Of a stretch of 64,000 nucleotides of DNA, positions 1 to 11,499 are shown piece by piece. Source of the DNA: Nipponacmea schrenckii (Eukaryota; Mollusca; Gastropoda; Lottiidae). Position 1 is the stretch's first letter; each line of letters starts with the position of its first letter. The stretch covers positions 27,944,067 to 28,008,066 of the forward strand of contig CM060201.1 of the NCBI GenBank assembly GCA_030562195.1, in the 5' to 3' direction. The notes under the pieces are model-generated. The model was not told where the DNA came from and did not search any database. It was given only the letters and a program-made list of their open reading frames with translations. A program made the translations under genes and the position numbers.

Positions 1-1250
1 TAAATCAAAGGATGAGAAATTAGCTAATAATTAATATTTCCCATGGGTGGTCGTTATTCAATTAGTTTATCCGAATCTTTCACACAGTTCCGATGTAATA
101 TTAAGTACTTTAGAAACCATGCTTTATCAATATTATGAACACTGTAATTAAACATATAAATAGACTTTGTGTTTACGGAGTAACAATGTTCACTAAAGAT
201 TCCTTCTACCATTGGTTCCTTGGCCAAATCTCATGGCATTGATCGTTCCCGAACTATTCGTACCCATTTACAGCTGGATCGCATGGAATTATGAATTACG
301 ATGACTTATTACAGGGCATTGTACGTTTGAGATTATAGCCCACGACCACCATTTTTTCGACGTAATCAAGCAAATGACGTCATGTGAAGAATATCCACTC
401 TAACTTTTAACAACGCATCGGTGAGTTTCAGCCCACACCTGGTTTATAGTCTGATGTTCCATACAAAAACTATAGTATAGTCGCTGGGGTTGATATTAGT
501 TGCAGGTGCTGCTATCATGATGATTAATAACTTTGATCACCCAGCAAGTTGTAATTGGTTTCTAATAATGAGTATTTATTGCCATCATTAATATTCTATT
601 TTCAACCTTTCCAGACTCACATGGTATTTTTTTTACCAACTCTTTACCAAGCTTTATTACTATTGGAGTAATATGGTCCTATAAGAACTTGCGTTAACGA
701 CTCAAACAGCCTTATTTTGGCCATTTTTCAACTGATTTAACTCAGATTTAATTTGTCTGTAAAATACACTGTCATCATAAGGTTATTAGGCTAATATTTA
801 TATGCAATTGATTCCTTTCCAAATTAGATGCACATTTGTGTAACCTCAATATTCTGCTGTATTTTAAATTATCTAGAAATATGTACGAGGTATTATAACT
901 TTTGTACACGAATATTGCAAGTATACTTAGTTTAAGACAACTTTAATATTATCTTCCGATATTTTTTAAGATTTACGTGTAATAAATTTAAGTGTGATGT
1001 AGACAAAGGGAAGTAACCTGTCATTAGTAATAGTTAAACTCTACCTTGTACGACATAGACTACGATACACGAATATCTTCCTATATCAATATTCATAATG
1101 ATTTACGCCTAATATGATAGATGGCATAACAGACTGCTTTGCTATGCTGGTGATAATGAACGGGACAACACAGGGTGGTGCTATACCTGCATTTAATGGT
1201 GCCTATTCAGTCAGCCGTATTGGTCCTATCATTTTCTCATGCGTGCTAAA
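1..1250. other. 5' flank, no gene seen
   Basis: AT-rich sequence upstream of the first SIAE-like gene. I found no open frame with protein-like character, no RNA gene and no clear repeat in it. It presumably holds distal regulatory sequence for gene A, but nothing specific can be shown. Confidence 0.5.
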
Positions 1251-1251
1251 A

Positions 1252-1328
1252 TAATGTTATCTTTTGACTAGAACCTTGGGCTAGATATAAAATGTATATT
1301 GACCTTGGCATTACCTCTAAAAACAGAC
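1252..1328 (+). promoter_or_regulatory. Core promoter and 5' leader of SIAE-like gene A
   Basis: A block just upstream of the gene A start codon matches the block upstream of gene B (7369-7441) almost base for base, apart from small indels. It contains a TATA-like ATATAAAA at 1285-1292, about 37-44 bases before the ATG. The match and spacing suggest a shared core promoter and a very short leader. The transcription start itself is inferred. Confidence 0.5.
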
Positions 1329-4300
1329 ATGTTGTGGATTACAGGATTTTTGTTTCTTGTGCTATATTTAACAAGTAAGACTCTTATTCTGTTCCATATT
1401 TGATAATCGATTTTAATTGTCATTATGTTGATCCTTGTTAGTAAGCCGAAATGAACGACAATAATTTACAATAGGTTACTTCTTGGATGACCTGGAAAAT
1501 CACCTAACTAGAGAGCTAATAAACGAATTACATGCGTATTGTGGAGAAGGTAACGCCAGTCCAGAATAGTGATCTTATCTTATACCTTACCTAACTTAAC
1601 AAATTCTTTTTTGACAAAACCTTAATAAACAATAGATCTAGGTGAAAAATCACCCACAGCAACAGAAAAGAGACGACAAGCACATTCTAGTAAGATTAAG
1701 ATAAAAAAATAAGCAGTTCAAAACTCGTTTCCATCTTTTTGCTTTCCAGTCTGTGATGGTGCCCTACGATTTGCCAAATCTTATGGAGACCATATGGTGT
1801 TACAGAGAGGTCCTCAAAGAGCTGTCATCTGGGGTTATACAGATAAAGATTTTCAGACCATCTCTGCTGATATTGAAGGTATCAATGGCACAGTAACCAC
1901 GATATCTGTTAATGGAATGTGGAAATTAAAACTGAATTCTATGACTGCCGAAGGACCGTTCAACATCACAGTGTCATCTAAAGCTGAAGGGAATATCACG
2001 CTACATGATGTTTTGTTTGGTGATGTGTGGATATGTTCTGGATCAGCTAATATGGGTTTAAGTATGACCAAAGTATGTATGAATTATCCAACATACTATA
2101 AACATAACTTTCAGAATAGATATTGTCAGCAGCAGTCATGGTTTGTGACATAGTCCTCTCGGCGTCAAACTCTTGAGAACCGCAAATAAAATATCAGAGG
2201 CTGAAAATGTATCTAAAAATCTATCGTAGTCACGAACTGCAAAATCGAAATACTACGAAAAACGAGGTTTGTTAATTTGGCAGATTTTCTCCAATCTGAA
2301 ACTAATTCACCTTACTCTACTAATTGTCTTTGAAGGTGAATGATAGTGACAATGAAATATCATCAGCAATGGCGTACAATAAAATCAGAATATTACATAT
2401 ACAGTATGAAGAATCAGCTACTTCAGTAAATGATCTACAAAAACTTCATACACCGTGGAGTATTCCTACCGAAGGTTAGACACTAAATGTAACGGTACCG
2501 GTATATAAAATTCTTTAATTAATACAGGGCCATAGGAAGCACCGGAAAAAAGGGCTAAAAGGAAAATGGGCCATTATATTTAGTATTATTCGGAATTGAG
2601 TATTTGCATTCTGGTCGCCTTTGGCGCTTGATTGATGGGGAGGATTTGGGGGGTCTCCCCCAAGAATATTTTGAAAATTAGTATTAATTTGCGAACACCT
2701 TATCAGCAAATTCATTGATGTACAAAATGTCAGGTTTATTTGATGAAAATATTTGGTGCATCGGGAAGAACGTTTATTTGGCAAATGACTATATCAAGTG
2801 GTATTATATGAAAGAATGGATGTACAAAAATAAGATGTATCTAAATACATGCTGTCCAAAACCCATTTCTGTAAAATAAGGAATAAGGACATTTAAATGC
2901 ATTCGATTCGCAAGTGTGACACTATAGAAACTTACAAAAGCACTTCAAAACACCAGGGTAGGGATATCACTCTTAATAAAATTCTAAAATTATGTTTGAT
3001 TCGGTTGTTTTTGAGGCGATTCAAACAGCTTTCTTGTTGAAGATTGCCCCCTGAGCAAAAATACAAAGTATTTTCAGCCATAATTTACTATGTATGACCT
3101 CTCTAACTGTATATCAGCAAATAAAATTCGGATTGATTTCCGTTTCAGACTTGGTGTCTAATTTCTCCGCGGTCTGTTTTTTATATGGAGAATATATCAG
3201 CCGGCATCACCACTATCCTATTGGTTTGATTGAAACAGATTCAGAAGATAATGATACGTCCATACAATCTTGGTTATCTCCCTCTTCTGTTACCAAATGT
3301 GGAAAACCGTAAGATATCTGTACATAATATCCGACGCACCAATTTGGCTTCTGTTACCATAATTATGTTGAAAACCTTAAGGTATCTGTACATAATATCC
3401 GACGCTTCCATTTTGCTTCTGTTACCAAATATAGAAAACCGTATGATATATTTACATAATATCCGACGCTTCCATTTTGATTCTTTTACCAAATATAGAA
3501 AACGTAAGATATATTTACATAATATCCGACGCTTCCATTTTGTTTCTGTTACCAAAAATAGAAAACGTAAGATATATTTACATACTATCCGACGCATCCA
3601 TTTTGCTTCTGTTACCAAATATAGAAAACCGTAAGATATATTTACATAATACCCGGACGTTTCCCTATTTTGATTCTATTACCAAATATAGAAAACCGTA
3701 AGATATATTTACATTATATCCGACGCTTCTATTTGGATTCTGTTACCAAATATAGAAAACCGTAAGATATATTTACATAATATCCGACGCTTCTATTTGG
3801 ATTCTGTTACCAAATATAAAAAAACCGTAAGAAATATTTACATAATATCCGACGCTTCCATTTGGATTCTGTTACCAAATATAGAAAACTGTATCTCAAA
3901 AAATACTATCCGACGCATTCATTTTGTTCAAAGAAATCATTACAAACTTCAGGTTTTTTTTGTAATTTCAGGACAAGAAATGAAACCTCTAGTGCATATA
4001 ATTCCATGATTAACCCTCTGTTAACTATGACCATATATGGTGCTATCTGGTTCCAAGGTACAGCTCTAACTTAGATTTATTATAAGATTCATTAGGAAAG
4101 CTGATTAGGAGGATGTTACTGACGATATGCTATGTCTGGATATTTATCCTACAGGAGGAAAGGGAAGCCCTTCAATTCAGGGGAACAGGAAGTTCCACCT
4201 CTTTTCATCAAAGAAATGCGAAGGTTTGGAATTCATTCACCAATCGACCCAACTGGAAGTGGCTATAAAAGAAATCTATGATTTTGGTCTCAATACGAAT

Positions 4301-6494
4301 AGTGTGAATGAATGACCAATTTCTGAATCATGTTCAATGCTTTCGAAAACGATAGTTTTTACCCAGTTTCTCCCTTGTGGTAGGTGAAAAAATACCAAAC
4401 GCCCGATGAATACGTTTTGGAATGAAAGGTAGAACTGACTCTTGACTTGTTATTTGATAATATAATTATTTATTGATGATCAGGTGAAAGTGATATAGAG
4501 GAAGCAAGCAGTTATGGATGTCATCTTCAGAATTTTATTCATGATTGGAGAACTCTAGGTCATCATTCTTCTCTTGGTGAAACGAGCAACGCTTTTCCAT
4601 TTGGTATAGTTCAGGTTTGTAAAAACAATTCCCAAAATGGATTACCCACAATGTTCGAACATAATTGGATCCACTCTTTACAATTTAAGATGCAAATAAA
4701 TAATCCTCAAAAACTGCACATATTAATAACTGAATCCTCGTTACAAGTTGAAAATATGATACGCAAAATAGCAAATACTAGTGTAAAGGCCTGATTTTTA
4801 CTGAGGGCGAACTCGACAGCGACCACGAACGTGAACACGAACGCGGCGTTCGCATTGGATTGCTTAACTTGATTTTAAATGAGGTCGTTTATACTAACGG
4901 GGAACACGAACCCGGCCGAATTTGTGTTCGCGCGGAACACCGCGGAGGTTGCCATCGAAGCGAATTTTTAGGAAAAGACCGCGCAAACTATTCTCATCAG
5001 CCAATCAGAGTGTGAGGTCAAAAGTCACACCTCGGTGTGTCAGTTCACTCGTGGAAACTGCTTCGTTTCACCTGTGAATTACCGCGCGTACCGCCGCTTT
5101 TAATACGAACGATGTTTCGTGCGAAAAGTCGCAGTGGCGACATTCGGTGTCGCGTTCGCCCTCAGTATAAACAGGGCTAAATGGGTACTTTTACCATACT
5201 TTAGTAAGCTATTGACCATTATACATGTATATACTTTTTTATCAAGTCAGAAAATTAATCCTTTGTCAAAAGATTTCATTTAAGGCATGCATATTTCCAT
5301 ATTTATGATTTTAAACATCTGTACTTAAGAATCATGTTTTACAGATTGGGCCCAATTTCCATAACTATAATGTAATCGGACACGTCCCTGATTTACGATG
5401 GAGTCAAACCGCTAACGTTGGATATTTACCCAATCCGACTCTTCCAAACACGTTTTTAGCAGTAACTTTCGATTTGCCAGAGTTCACCCCTACAAGTCAT
5501 CGGTGAGTAATCATTTAATATATTCTTATTGTATCAGATTATATTTCTATTATGTATATCACTTCACAGCGGACATCGGGGACTGTAATGTTGTAATGAT
5601 TTGGGCCCTTACCCTACAGTCGCTATTACTGATTCTAATCTAGAAGGGATGATGCTAAGAGGATGGGCAAGGAAAGCTGTTTGAATGAATGGATCCTCGT
5701 TAACTTACGTTGTTATCCTTGTAAAACTTTCCCTTTTCTTGATATTTTAAATTACAGTCTCCATCCAAAATATAAACAGGATGTAGCAGAACGACTGGGA
5801 CTTGCTAGTTTAGCTGTGGCGTATGGTGTGAAAGGGATTGACTACCAGGGTCCATTTCCCACTTCGTTCAAGTATATTAAACGTTTTGACGAACTTACTA
5901 TAGAGTTTGATCATGGAAAAACAATTTTAGATCTTCGAGCCCGTGCCTTTTATTTTGATGTAAGTATGAATAAACCCAGTTTTATACGATACGTTATAAA
6001 GGGTTGGTATTATATCTAAATCATTGTAATGTTATAATATCGGGTATAAGGTGAGGGAATATTGATACAGGAGTACATAGAAGAGTGAATATACGAGCCA
6101 CGCTTCCAGAACGGCGGCAGCCTCCCGGAAACGGAGGTAGAAATATATGGCAGAGTGGTTAATGAGTGCCAATTTTCGATGTGGAGATGTATGTTTATTG
6201 CATACTTATATATTTATTTAGTTTAAAACAGCTTCTATTTTTTTCTTGTAGGTTTGTTGTTCAAGAAATTCGACAACCACATGTGGACCTCACGATTCTT
6301 GGGTCAGCACATATATCATAGAACACAGTGACAGCACTGTGACTGTAAAAACACTGAGTTGTTATGAACGACATGTAGTGGGAATACGGTATAACTGGAG
6401 AGAAAGTCCATGTGAATTTAAATCATGTCAGATATATGGACGAGACAACGATTTGCCAGCTCCCCAGTTTAGTATAGGAACGGCACTTTGGTGA
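1329..6494 (+). CDS. SIAE: SIAE-like protein A, probable pseudoenzyme (9 exons)
   Basis: Spliced CDS: 1329-1374, 1750-2072, 2336-2474, 3149-3308, 3972-4057, 4484-4614, 5345-5502, 5758-5959, 6252-6494; 1488 nt, 495 aa, open throughout. It starts with a signal peptide (MLWITGFLFLVLYL) and follows the sialate O-acetylesterase fold: DHMVLQRGP, HDVLFGDVWICSG, YPIGLIE, GAIWFQGE, LPNTFLAV, LHPKYKQDVAERLGLA, and a Cys-rich C-terminus ending GRDNDLPAPQF. Family members remove O-acetyl groups from sialic acids. Here the nucleophile motif GQSNM reads GSANM (Ala115 in place of Ser), and the WGGTPIE block is replaced by an acidic stretch (DSEDNDTSIQ). His350 is kept. I infer loss of esterase activity without loss of the gene. 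Intron 4 contains a tandem array and intron 6 a MITE. First of four tandem copies; closest to B. Confidence 0.88.
2515..3060. mobile_element. Unclassified insertion in intron 3 of gene A
   Basis: Intron 3 is about 670 bp in gene A but only about 155 bp in gene B, so some 500 bp was probably gained in A after duplication. The extra sequence includes a G-run/C-run segment near 2636-2665 (GGGGGTCTCCCCC). I could not define its ends or class. Confidence 0.35.
3286..3930 (+). repeat. Donor-containing tandem array (about 10 x 63 bp), intron 4 of gene A
   Basis: About ten units of 60-67 bp run from the last bases of exon 4 into intron 4. Each unit reads roughly TCTGTTACCAAATATAGAAA, then ACCGTAAGATATATTTACAT, then AATATCCGACGCTTCCATTT. 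The first unit contains the true exon 4 end and its donor (GT at 3309). Gene B has only one such segment at the matching place (8596-8645), so the array expanded in A. At least six later units keep a GTAAG. The short reading frames here are repeat translations, not genes. Confidence 0.9.
4110..4315 (+). other. Intron 5 segment with conserved open frame (A copy)
   Basis: An open frame (start codon 4127) inside intron 5 of gene A encodes a peptide containing MLCLDIYPTGGKGSPS and KFHLFSSKKCE. A nearly identical frame lies in intron 5 of gene B (8979-9170). The DNA is about 98% identical between the two introns, which recent duplication or conversion explains without selection on a protein. The peptide is not part of the SIAE fold and I do not recognise it. 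It may be a remnant of a mobile-element ORF. Confidence 0.3.
4785..5178. mobile_element. MITE in intron 6 of gene A
   Basis: A roughly 390-bp GC-richer island in AT-rich intron sequence. Its ends are imperfect inverted repeats (left GGCCTGATTTTTACTGAGGG, right CCCTCAGTATAAACAGGGCT), and the inside is full of CG-rich words (GAACACGAACG, GTTCGC). No coding capacity. It is absent from intron 6 of gene B, so it probably inserted after A and B split. The target duplication is not clear. Confidence 0.65.
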
Positions 6495-7368
6495 TCGACA
6501 CTGAGCGTAGCTGACATAGTATTATCTTTATAGATATTTGCAAGACCGCAAGAAAAAAGCCTAACGACCACAATAGAAGGTTCTTGTTTTTATTATAAAT
6601 CAAATTAACACAGACCCCTTTTCGCCTTATATTTGATTATATTGTTTTACGGTTTTGTTATTATACCTGGAGTTTGAAAAACCTGTTGCAGTGAAGTCAA
6701 CATTTACCTAATATTGTCAATGTTTCATTTATTAAACACGTCTGATTTTCACATGTGTTATATACTAAGACACTATAAAGCAAGGAACATGTACGGCAAA
6801 ATGGGCGGACAATGGAAATAGGAGCTACTAAACCTATACTGGTATCTTAATTTGGGTTAAGAAATCTGCTGTAAGGTCGAGATGCATCATGTATTAACCT
6901 GGTATCATCAGGGTATTGCTTCTAACGCACTAATAGATATGGGGTTTTCCACTCATTTTATATAGTTATTCTGCATGATTTCTGATAAAATTGTCTCTTT
7001 TGTCTGTAATCAATTAGTCGAAGAGCAGTTGTGGTTTTCACATTCGACAGTTTGAATATCAGCATCGTTAATAATCTTAAATCCATCACCAATACCACTT
7101 AATATAAAGTTTATATCATGATCCTTTTCTAGTTTAGATTCCCTTAAACTTAAAATATCAGTTAAAGAGCATTGGTGTTTCTTTAGGTTTTCACTATATT
7201 CAGGCAGGTTTTTTCGACCTCACACTAAGTTTCATCAAAAGCCATTATGAAACCAGCTCTCTATCGTGTTCACAATAAATTGACCGCGTTTTCAGGAACA
7301 AGGGCAATAACTCATATTAAATATATTTAATTGGTCTGATTTTCTCATGGGCTTTAAAAAATTAAAAA
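6495..7368. other. Intergenic A-B with degenerate repeat fragment
   Basis: Intergenic spacer. An ATTAAA near 6730 could serve as a weak poly(A) signal for gene A. About 7185-7330 contains a reverse-oriented fragment (CGCGTTTTCAGGAACAAGGG at 7285) of the satellite-like repeat at 55.8-57.9 kb. No gene seen. Confidence 0.45.
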
Positions 7369-7441
7369 GTGTTATCTTTTGTCTAGAACCTTAGGCGAGA
7401 TATAAAATTATATTGACCTTGGCATTTCTCTGAGAATAGGC
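7369..7441 (+). promoter_or_regulatory. Core promoter and leader of SIAE-like gene B
   Basis: Counterpart of the block upstream of gene A, with TATA-like ATATAAAA at 7400-7407 about 40 bases before the ATG, and a shared ATTGACCTTGGCATT leader segment. Confidence 0.5.
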
Positions 7442-10400
7442 ATGTTGTGGATTACAGGATTTTTCTTCCTTGTGCTGTTTTTGACAAGTAAGATTCTTAT
7501 TCTGTTCCTTTCTTGACATTCGATATTATTTGTCATAATGTTGATCCACATTCTAAAATAAAGACTAAGGATATACAGTACAAGACATAACGTTTCCATC
7601 TCTCATCTTTCTAGCTTGTGATGGTGCTTTACGATTTGCCAAATCTTATGGAGACCATATGGTCCTACAGAGAGGTCCTCAAAGAGCTGTCATCTGGGGT
7701 TATACAGATAAAGATTTTCAGACCATCTCTGCTGATATTGAAGGTATCAATGGAACAGTTACCACGATGTCTGTCAATGGAATGTGGAAGTTAAAACTGA
7801 ATTCTATGACTGATGAAGGACCGTTTAACATCACAGTGTCATCTACAGCGGAAGGGAATATAACGCTGCATGATATTTTATTTGGTGATGTGTGGATATG
7901 TTCTGGATCAGCTAATATGGGTTTTAGTATGTCCAGAGTATGTATGATTTTATCCAATAAAAACACAACTTTCAAAATGTATATCCATTGTCAGCAGCAG
8001 TCATGGTTAGTGAAATAGTCATCTAGGCGTCAAACTCTTGAGAACCAAACTATAAGTATATTGGTTGAAAAAGTGTCGAATATTAAATCTAAAGGACTCA
8101 TGAAATTACAAACAATGTTTGTTTCTTTGGTACATTCTATTTACTCAATTTATTAACTTTAAAGGTGAATGATAGTGACAATGAAATATCGTCAGCAATG
8201 GCGTACAATAACATCAGAATATTACATATACAGTATGAAGAATCAGCTACTTCAGTAAATGATCTACAAACACTTCATACACCGTGGAGTATTCCTACCG
8301 AAGGTGAGGCACTTAATATATATACAGTTTCATATTAGATATCCACTGCTTTATTGCGACATTGGATGTACAAAGAATATTTTAGAAATATTTTCAGCTA
8401 TAATTTATGGTGTTTTTTATATTGAAATTTCAAACTATTAAGAAGGATTTCCGTTTCAGACTTGGTGTCTAATTTCTCCGCGGTCTGTTTTTTATACGGA
8501 GAATATATCAGCCGGCATCACAACTATCCTATTGGTTTGATTGAAACAGATTCAGAAGATAATGATACGTCCATACAATCTTGGTTATCTCCCTCTTCTG
8601 TTACCAAATGTGGAAAACCGTAAGATATTTTACATAATATCATAGGCATCCATTTCCTTAATAACTGACCAACACGTAACTTTTCGGATATCAATACGGA
8701 GCTCATTTAAAATATCTTCGATCATAATTTGTTACCACGTGCCATCTGCAAAGAAATCAGTTCTAAAATGGAGTTTGTTTTTAATTTCAGCACAAGAAAT
8801 GAAACCTCCGGCGCGTATAATTCCATGATAAACCCTCTGTTAACTATGACCATTTATGGTGCTATCTGGTTCCAAGGTACAGCTTTCACTTAGATTTATA
8901 ATAAGATTCAAGGGTGCAAGAAGAGAAATATGTACATGTATTATATATATTGTATAACATTGTTTATGTCAACTGTATATGAAAGAAGCTGTTAAGCAGG
9001 ATGTTACTGACGATATGCTATGTCTGGATATTTATCCTGCAGGAGGAAAGGGAAGCCCTTCAATTCAGGGGAACAGGAAGTTCCACCTCTTTTCATCAAA
9101 GAAATGCGAAGATTTGGAATACATTCACCAATCGACCCAACTGGAAGTGGCTATAAAAGAAATCTATTGATTTTGGTCTCAATACGAATAGTGTGAATGA
9201 ATGACCAATTTCTGAATCATGTTCAATGCTTTCGAAAACGAAAGTTTTTACCCAGTTTCCGCTCCCTTGTGGTAGGTGAAAAAATACCAAACGCCCGATG
9301 AATTCGTTTTGGAATGAAAGGTAGAACTGACTTTTGACTTGTTATTTGATAATATAATTATTTATTGATGATCAGGTGAAAGTGATATAGAGGAAGCAAA
9401 CAGTTATGGATGCCATCTTCAGAATTTTATTCATGATTGGAGAACTCTAGGTCATCATTCTTCTCTTGGTGAAACGAGCAACGCTTTTCCATTTGGTATA
9501 GTTCAGGTTTGTAAAAACAATACTAATAACGTTTTTCCCACACTGAATGAACATTACTTGATCGAATTTTACATTATTTTCAAATTTAAGATGCAAATGA
9601 GACAGAGCACATAGTTCATAGTCCTCATAAACTGCGCATAATTGGTAACTATAATTTCGATTTATGATATCACATGCCAGTGTTATGGGGTACTTATTCC
9701 AGTGTTAAACAATTTTAATTTAAGACAAGCATATTTGCATAATTTCGGTGTTATACAATATGTACATGTTTTACAGATTGGGCCCAATTTCCATAACTAT
9801 AATGTAATCGGACACGTCCCTGATTTACGATGGAGTCAAACTGCTAACGTTGGATATTTACCCAATCCGACTCTTCCAAACACGTTTTTAGCAGTAACTT
9901 TCGATTTGCCAGAGTTCACCCCTACAAGTCATCGGTGAGTAATCATTTAATATATTCTTATTGTATCAGATTATATTTCTATTATGTGTATCACTTCACA
10001 GCGGACATCGGGGACTGTAATGTTGTAATGATTCGGGTCCTCATCCTACAGTCTTCATTACTTATTTTTGTAATCTTAAAATGATTATTGTTAAGAACGG
10101 TAGCCCACAACAAGCTGGTTGAAAAGAACTTCGTAACCTTTTTATACTTTTAATTACAGTCTCCATCCAAAATATAAACAGGATGTAGCAGAACGACTGG
10201 GACTTGCTAGTTTAGCTGTGGCGTATGGTGTGAAAGGAATTGATTACCAGGGCCCATTTCCCACTTCGTTCACATACAATAAACATCTTGGCAGACTTAT
10301 CATAGAGTTTGATCATGGAAAAACTGTTTTGGATCTTGGACGTCGTGCTTTTTATTTTGATGTAAGTATGAAGACGACACGTGGTAAAAAGTTTTCTTTT

Positions 10401-11196
10401 TAATTTAATCACATAACTTTAATATAACAATGTGTGGAATACGGTACTGATTATGGAAAAGAGGGAACAGCAGAATGAATACACGAGATATGGGTCGGGA
10501 CCGGTGCCAGGCATAAGGGCAGACTGGTTAATGGGGGAAACTTTTGGTGTGGAGAGATTATCATCGAATTAGGATTTAACCTCTCATAAAGATACAGAGG
10601 TATTTCCCTAGAAAACTGTATAAAAATATAATTGATCTGAAATGTTCTGATACATATTCTAGTGTAAAAACTATACAAAGCATATTTGATATTTCTTAGA
10701 AATGAAGTTGGCCTTAACACTTTTTATTAAAATTTCATACCATATTTAGGTTTACTCAGCGTCTATTCTTATTTAGGTTTACTCAGCGTCTATTCTTATT
10801 TAGGTTTATACAGTGTCTATTCTTATTTAGATTGACTATTTAGGCGTCTATTCTTATTTAGGTTTATTCTTATTAAGGTTTACTCACCGTCTATTCCCAT
10901 TTAGGTTTTTCAGTGTATATTCTTATTTAGTTTAACACAGCGTTTTCTTATAGGTATGTTGTTCTAGAAATTCGACGACCACATGTGGACCTCACGATTC
11001 TTGGCTCAGAACCCTAACCAGAGATCACAGTGACACCACCGTGACTGTAGATACAATGAGTTGTTATGAACGACATGTAGTAGGAATACGGTATAACTGG
11101 AGAGAAAGTCCATGTGAATTTAAATCATGTCAGATATATGGACGAGACAACGATTTGCCAGCTCCCCAATTTAGTATAGAAGTGGCACTTTGGTGA
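7442..11196 (+). CDS. SIAE: SIAE-like protein B, probable pseudoenzyme (9 exons)
   Basis: Spliced CDS: 7442-7487, 7615-7937, 8165-8303, 8460-8619, 8791-8876, 9376-9506, 9777-9934, 10160-10361, 10954-11196; 1488 nt, 495 aa, open throughout, exon lengths identical to gene A. Signal peptide MLWITGFFFLVLFL is followed by TCDGALRFAKSYGDHMV. As in A, the nucleophile motif is GSANM and the WGGTPIE block is replaced by DSEDNDTSIQ, while WFQGE and LHPKYKQDVAERL are kept. That the same changes occur in two intact copies means they predate the A/B duplication and have been tolerated or selected since. The 3' half (introns 5-7 and exons 6-7) is nearly identical to A, which suggests recent conversion. Intron 8 carries a 27-bp minisatellite touching exon 9. 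A catalytic role with a shifted Ser114 is possible but unlikely. Confidence 0.88.
8979..9170 (+). other. Intron 5 segment with conserved open frame (B copy)
   Basis: Partner of the open frame in intron 5 of gene A. It reads MKEAVKQDVTDDMLCLDIYP and continues to a stop at 9170. An extra T near 9167 shortens it relative to A. Protein not recognised; probably a shared intron passenger. Confidence 0.3.
10744..10953 (+). repeat. 27-bp minisatellite abutting the exon 9 acceptor of gene B
   Basis: About seven units close to AGGTTTACTCAGCGTCTATT plus CTTATTT end directly at the exon 9 acceptor (exon starts 10954). The last unit is the real pyrimidine tract and TAG. Earlier units carry the same CTATTCTTATTTAG|G look, so they resemble repeated acceptors. 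Gene A has only one such segment at this place (about 6212-6251). Confidence 0.8.
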
Positions 11197-11499
11197 TTGG
11201 CGCTGAGAGTAACAACCAGATTATTATTTTTAGAGATTATGTCAAAGCCGCATCCTAAAAGAGGCATGCCCAACGTTTGACCAAGTTTCATGTTTATATA
11301 CAAAATCACATTCAGACACCTTTTCACCGTATATTGTATTACGGTTTTGTTATTATACCTGGCTTTTGAAAACCTGTTCTAGTGAATTCATTATTTACCT
11401 AATATTGTCAAATTTAAGTAAAAACTTAAACAATCAGTTAAAGAGCTTAATACCAACGATGCTATTGCGAAATCCACCAGTTAATGGAGGTATTCTGGA

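Noticed and set aside
3230..4074. Several overlapping open frames on both strands in intron 4 of gene A
   Set aside because: They are translations of the 63-bp tandem unit; the repeated peptide words follow the DNA repeat, not a protein domain.
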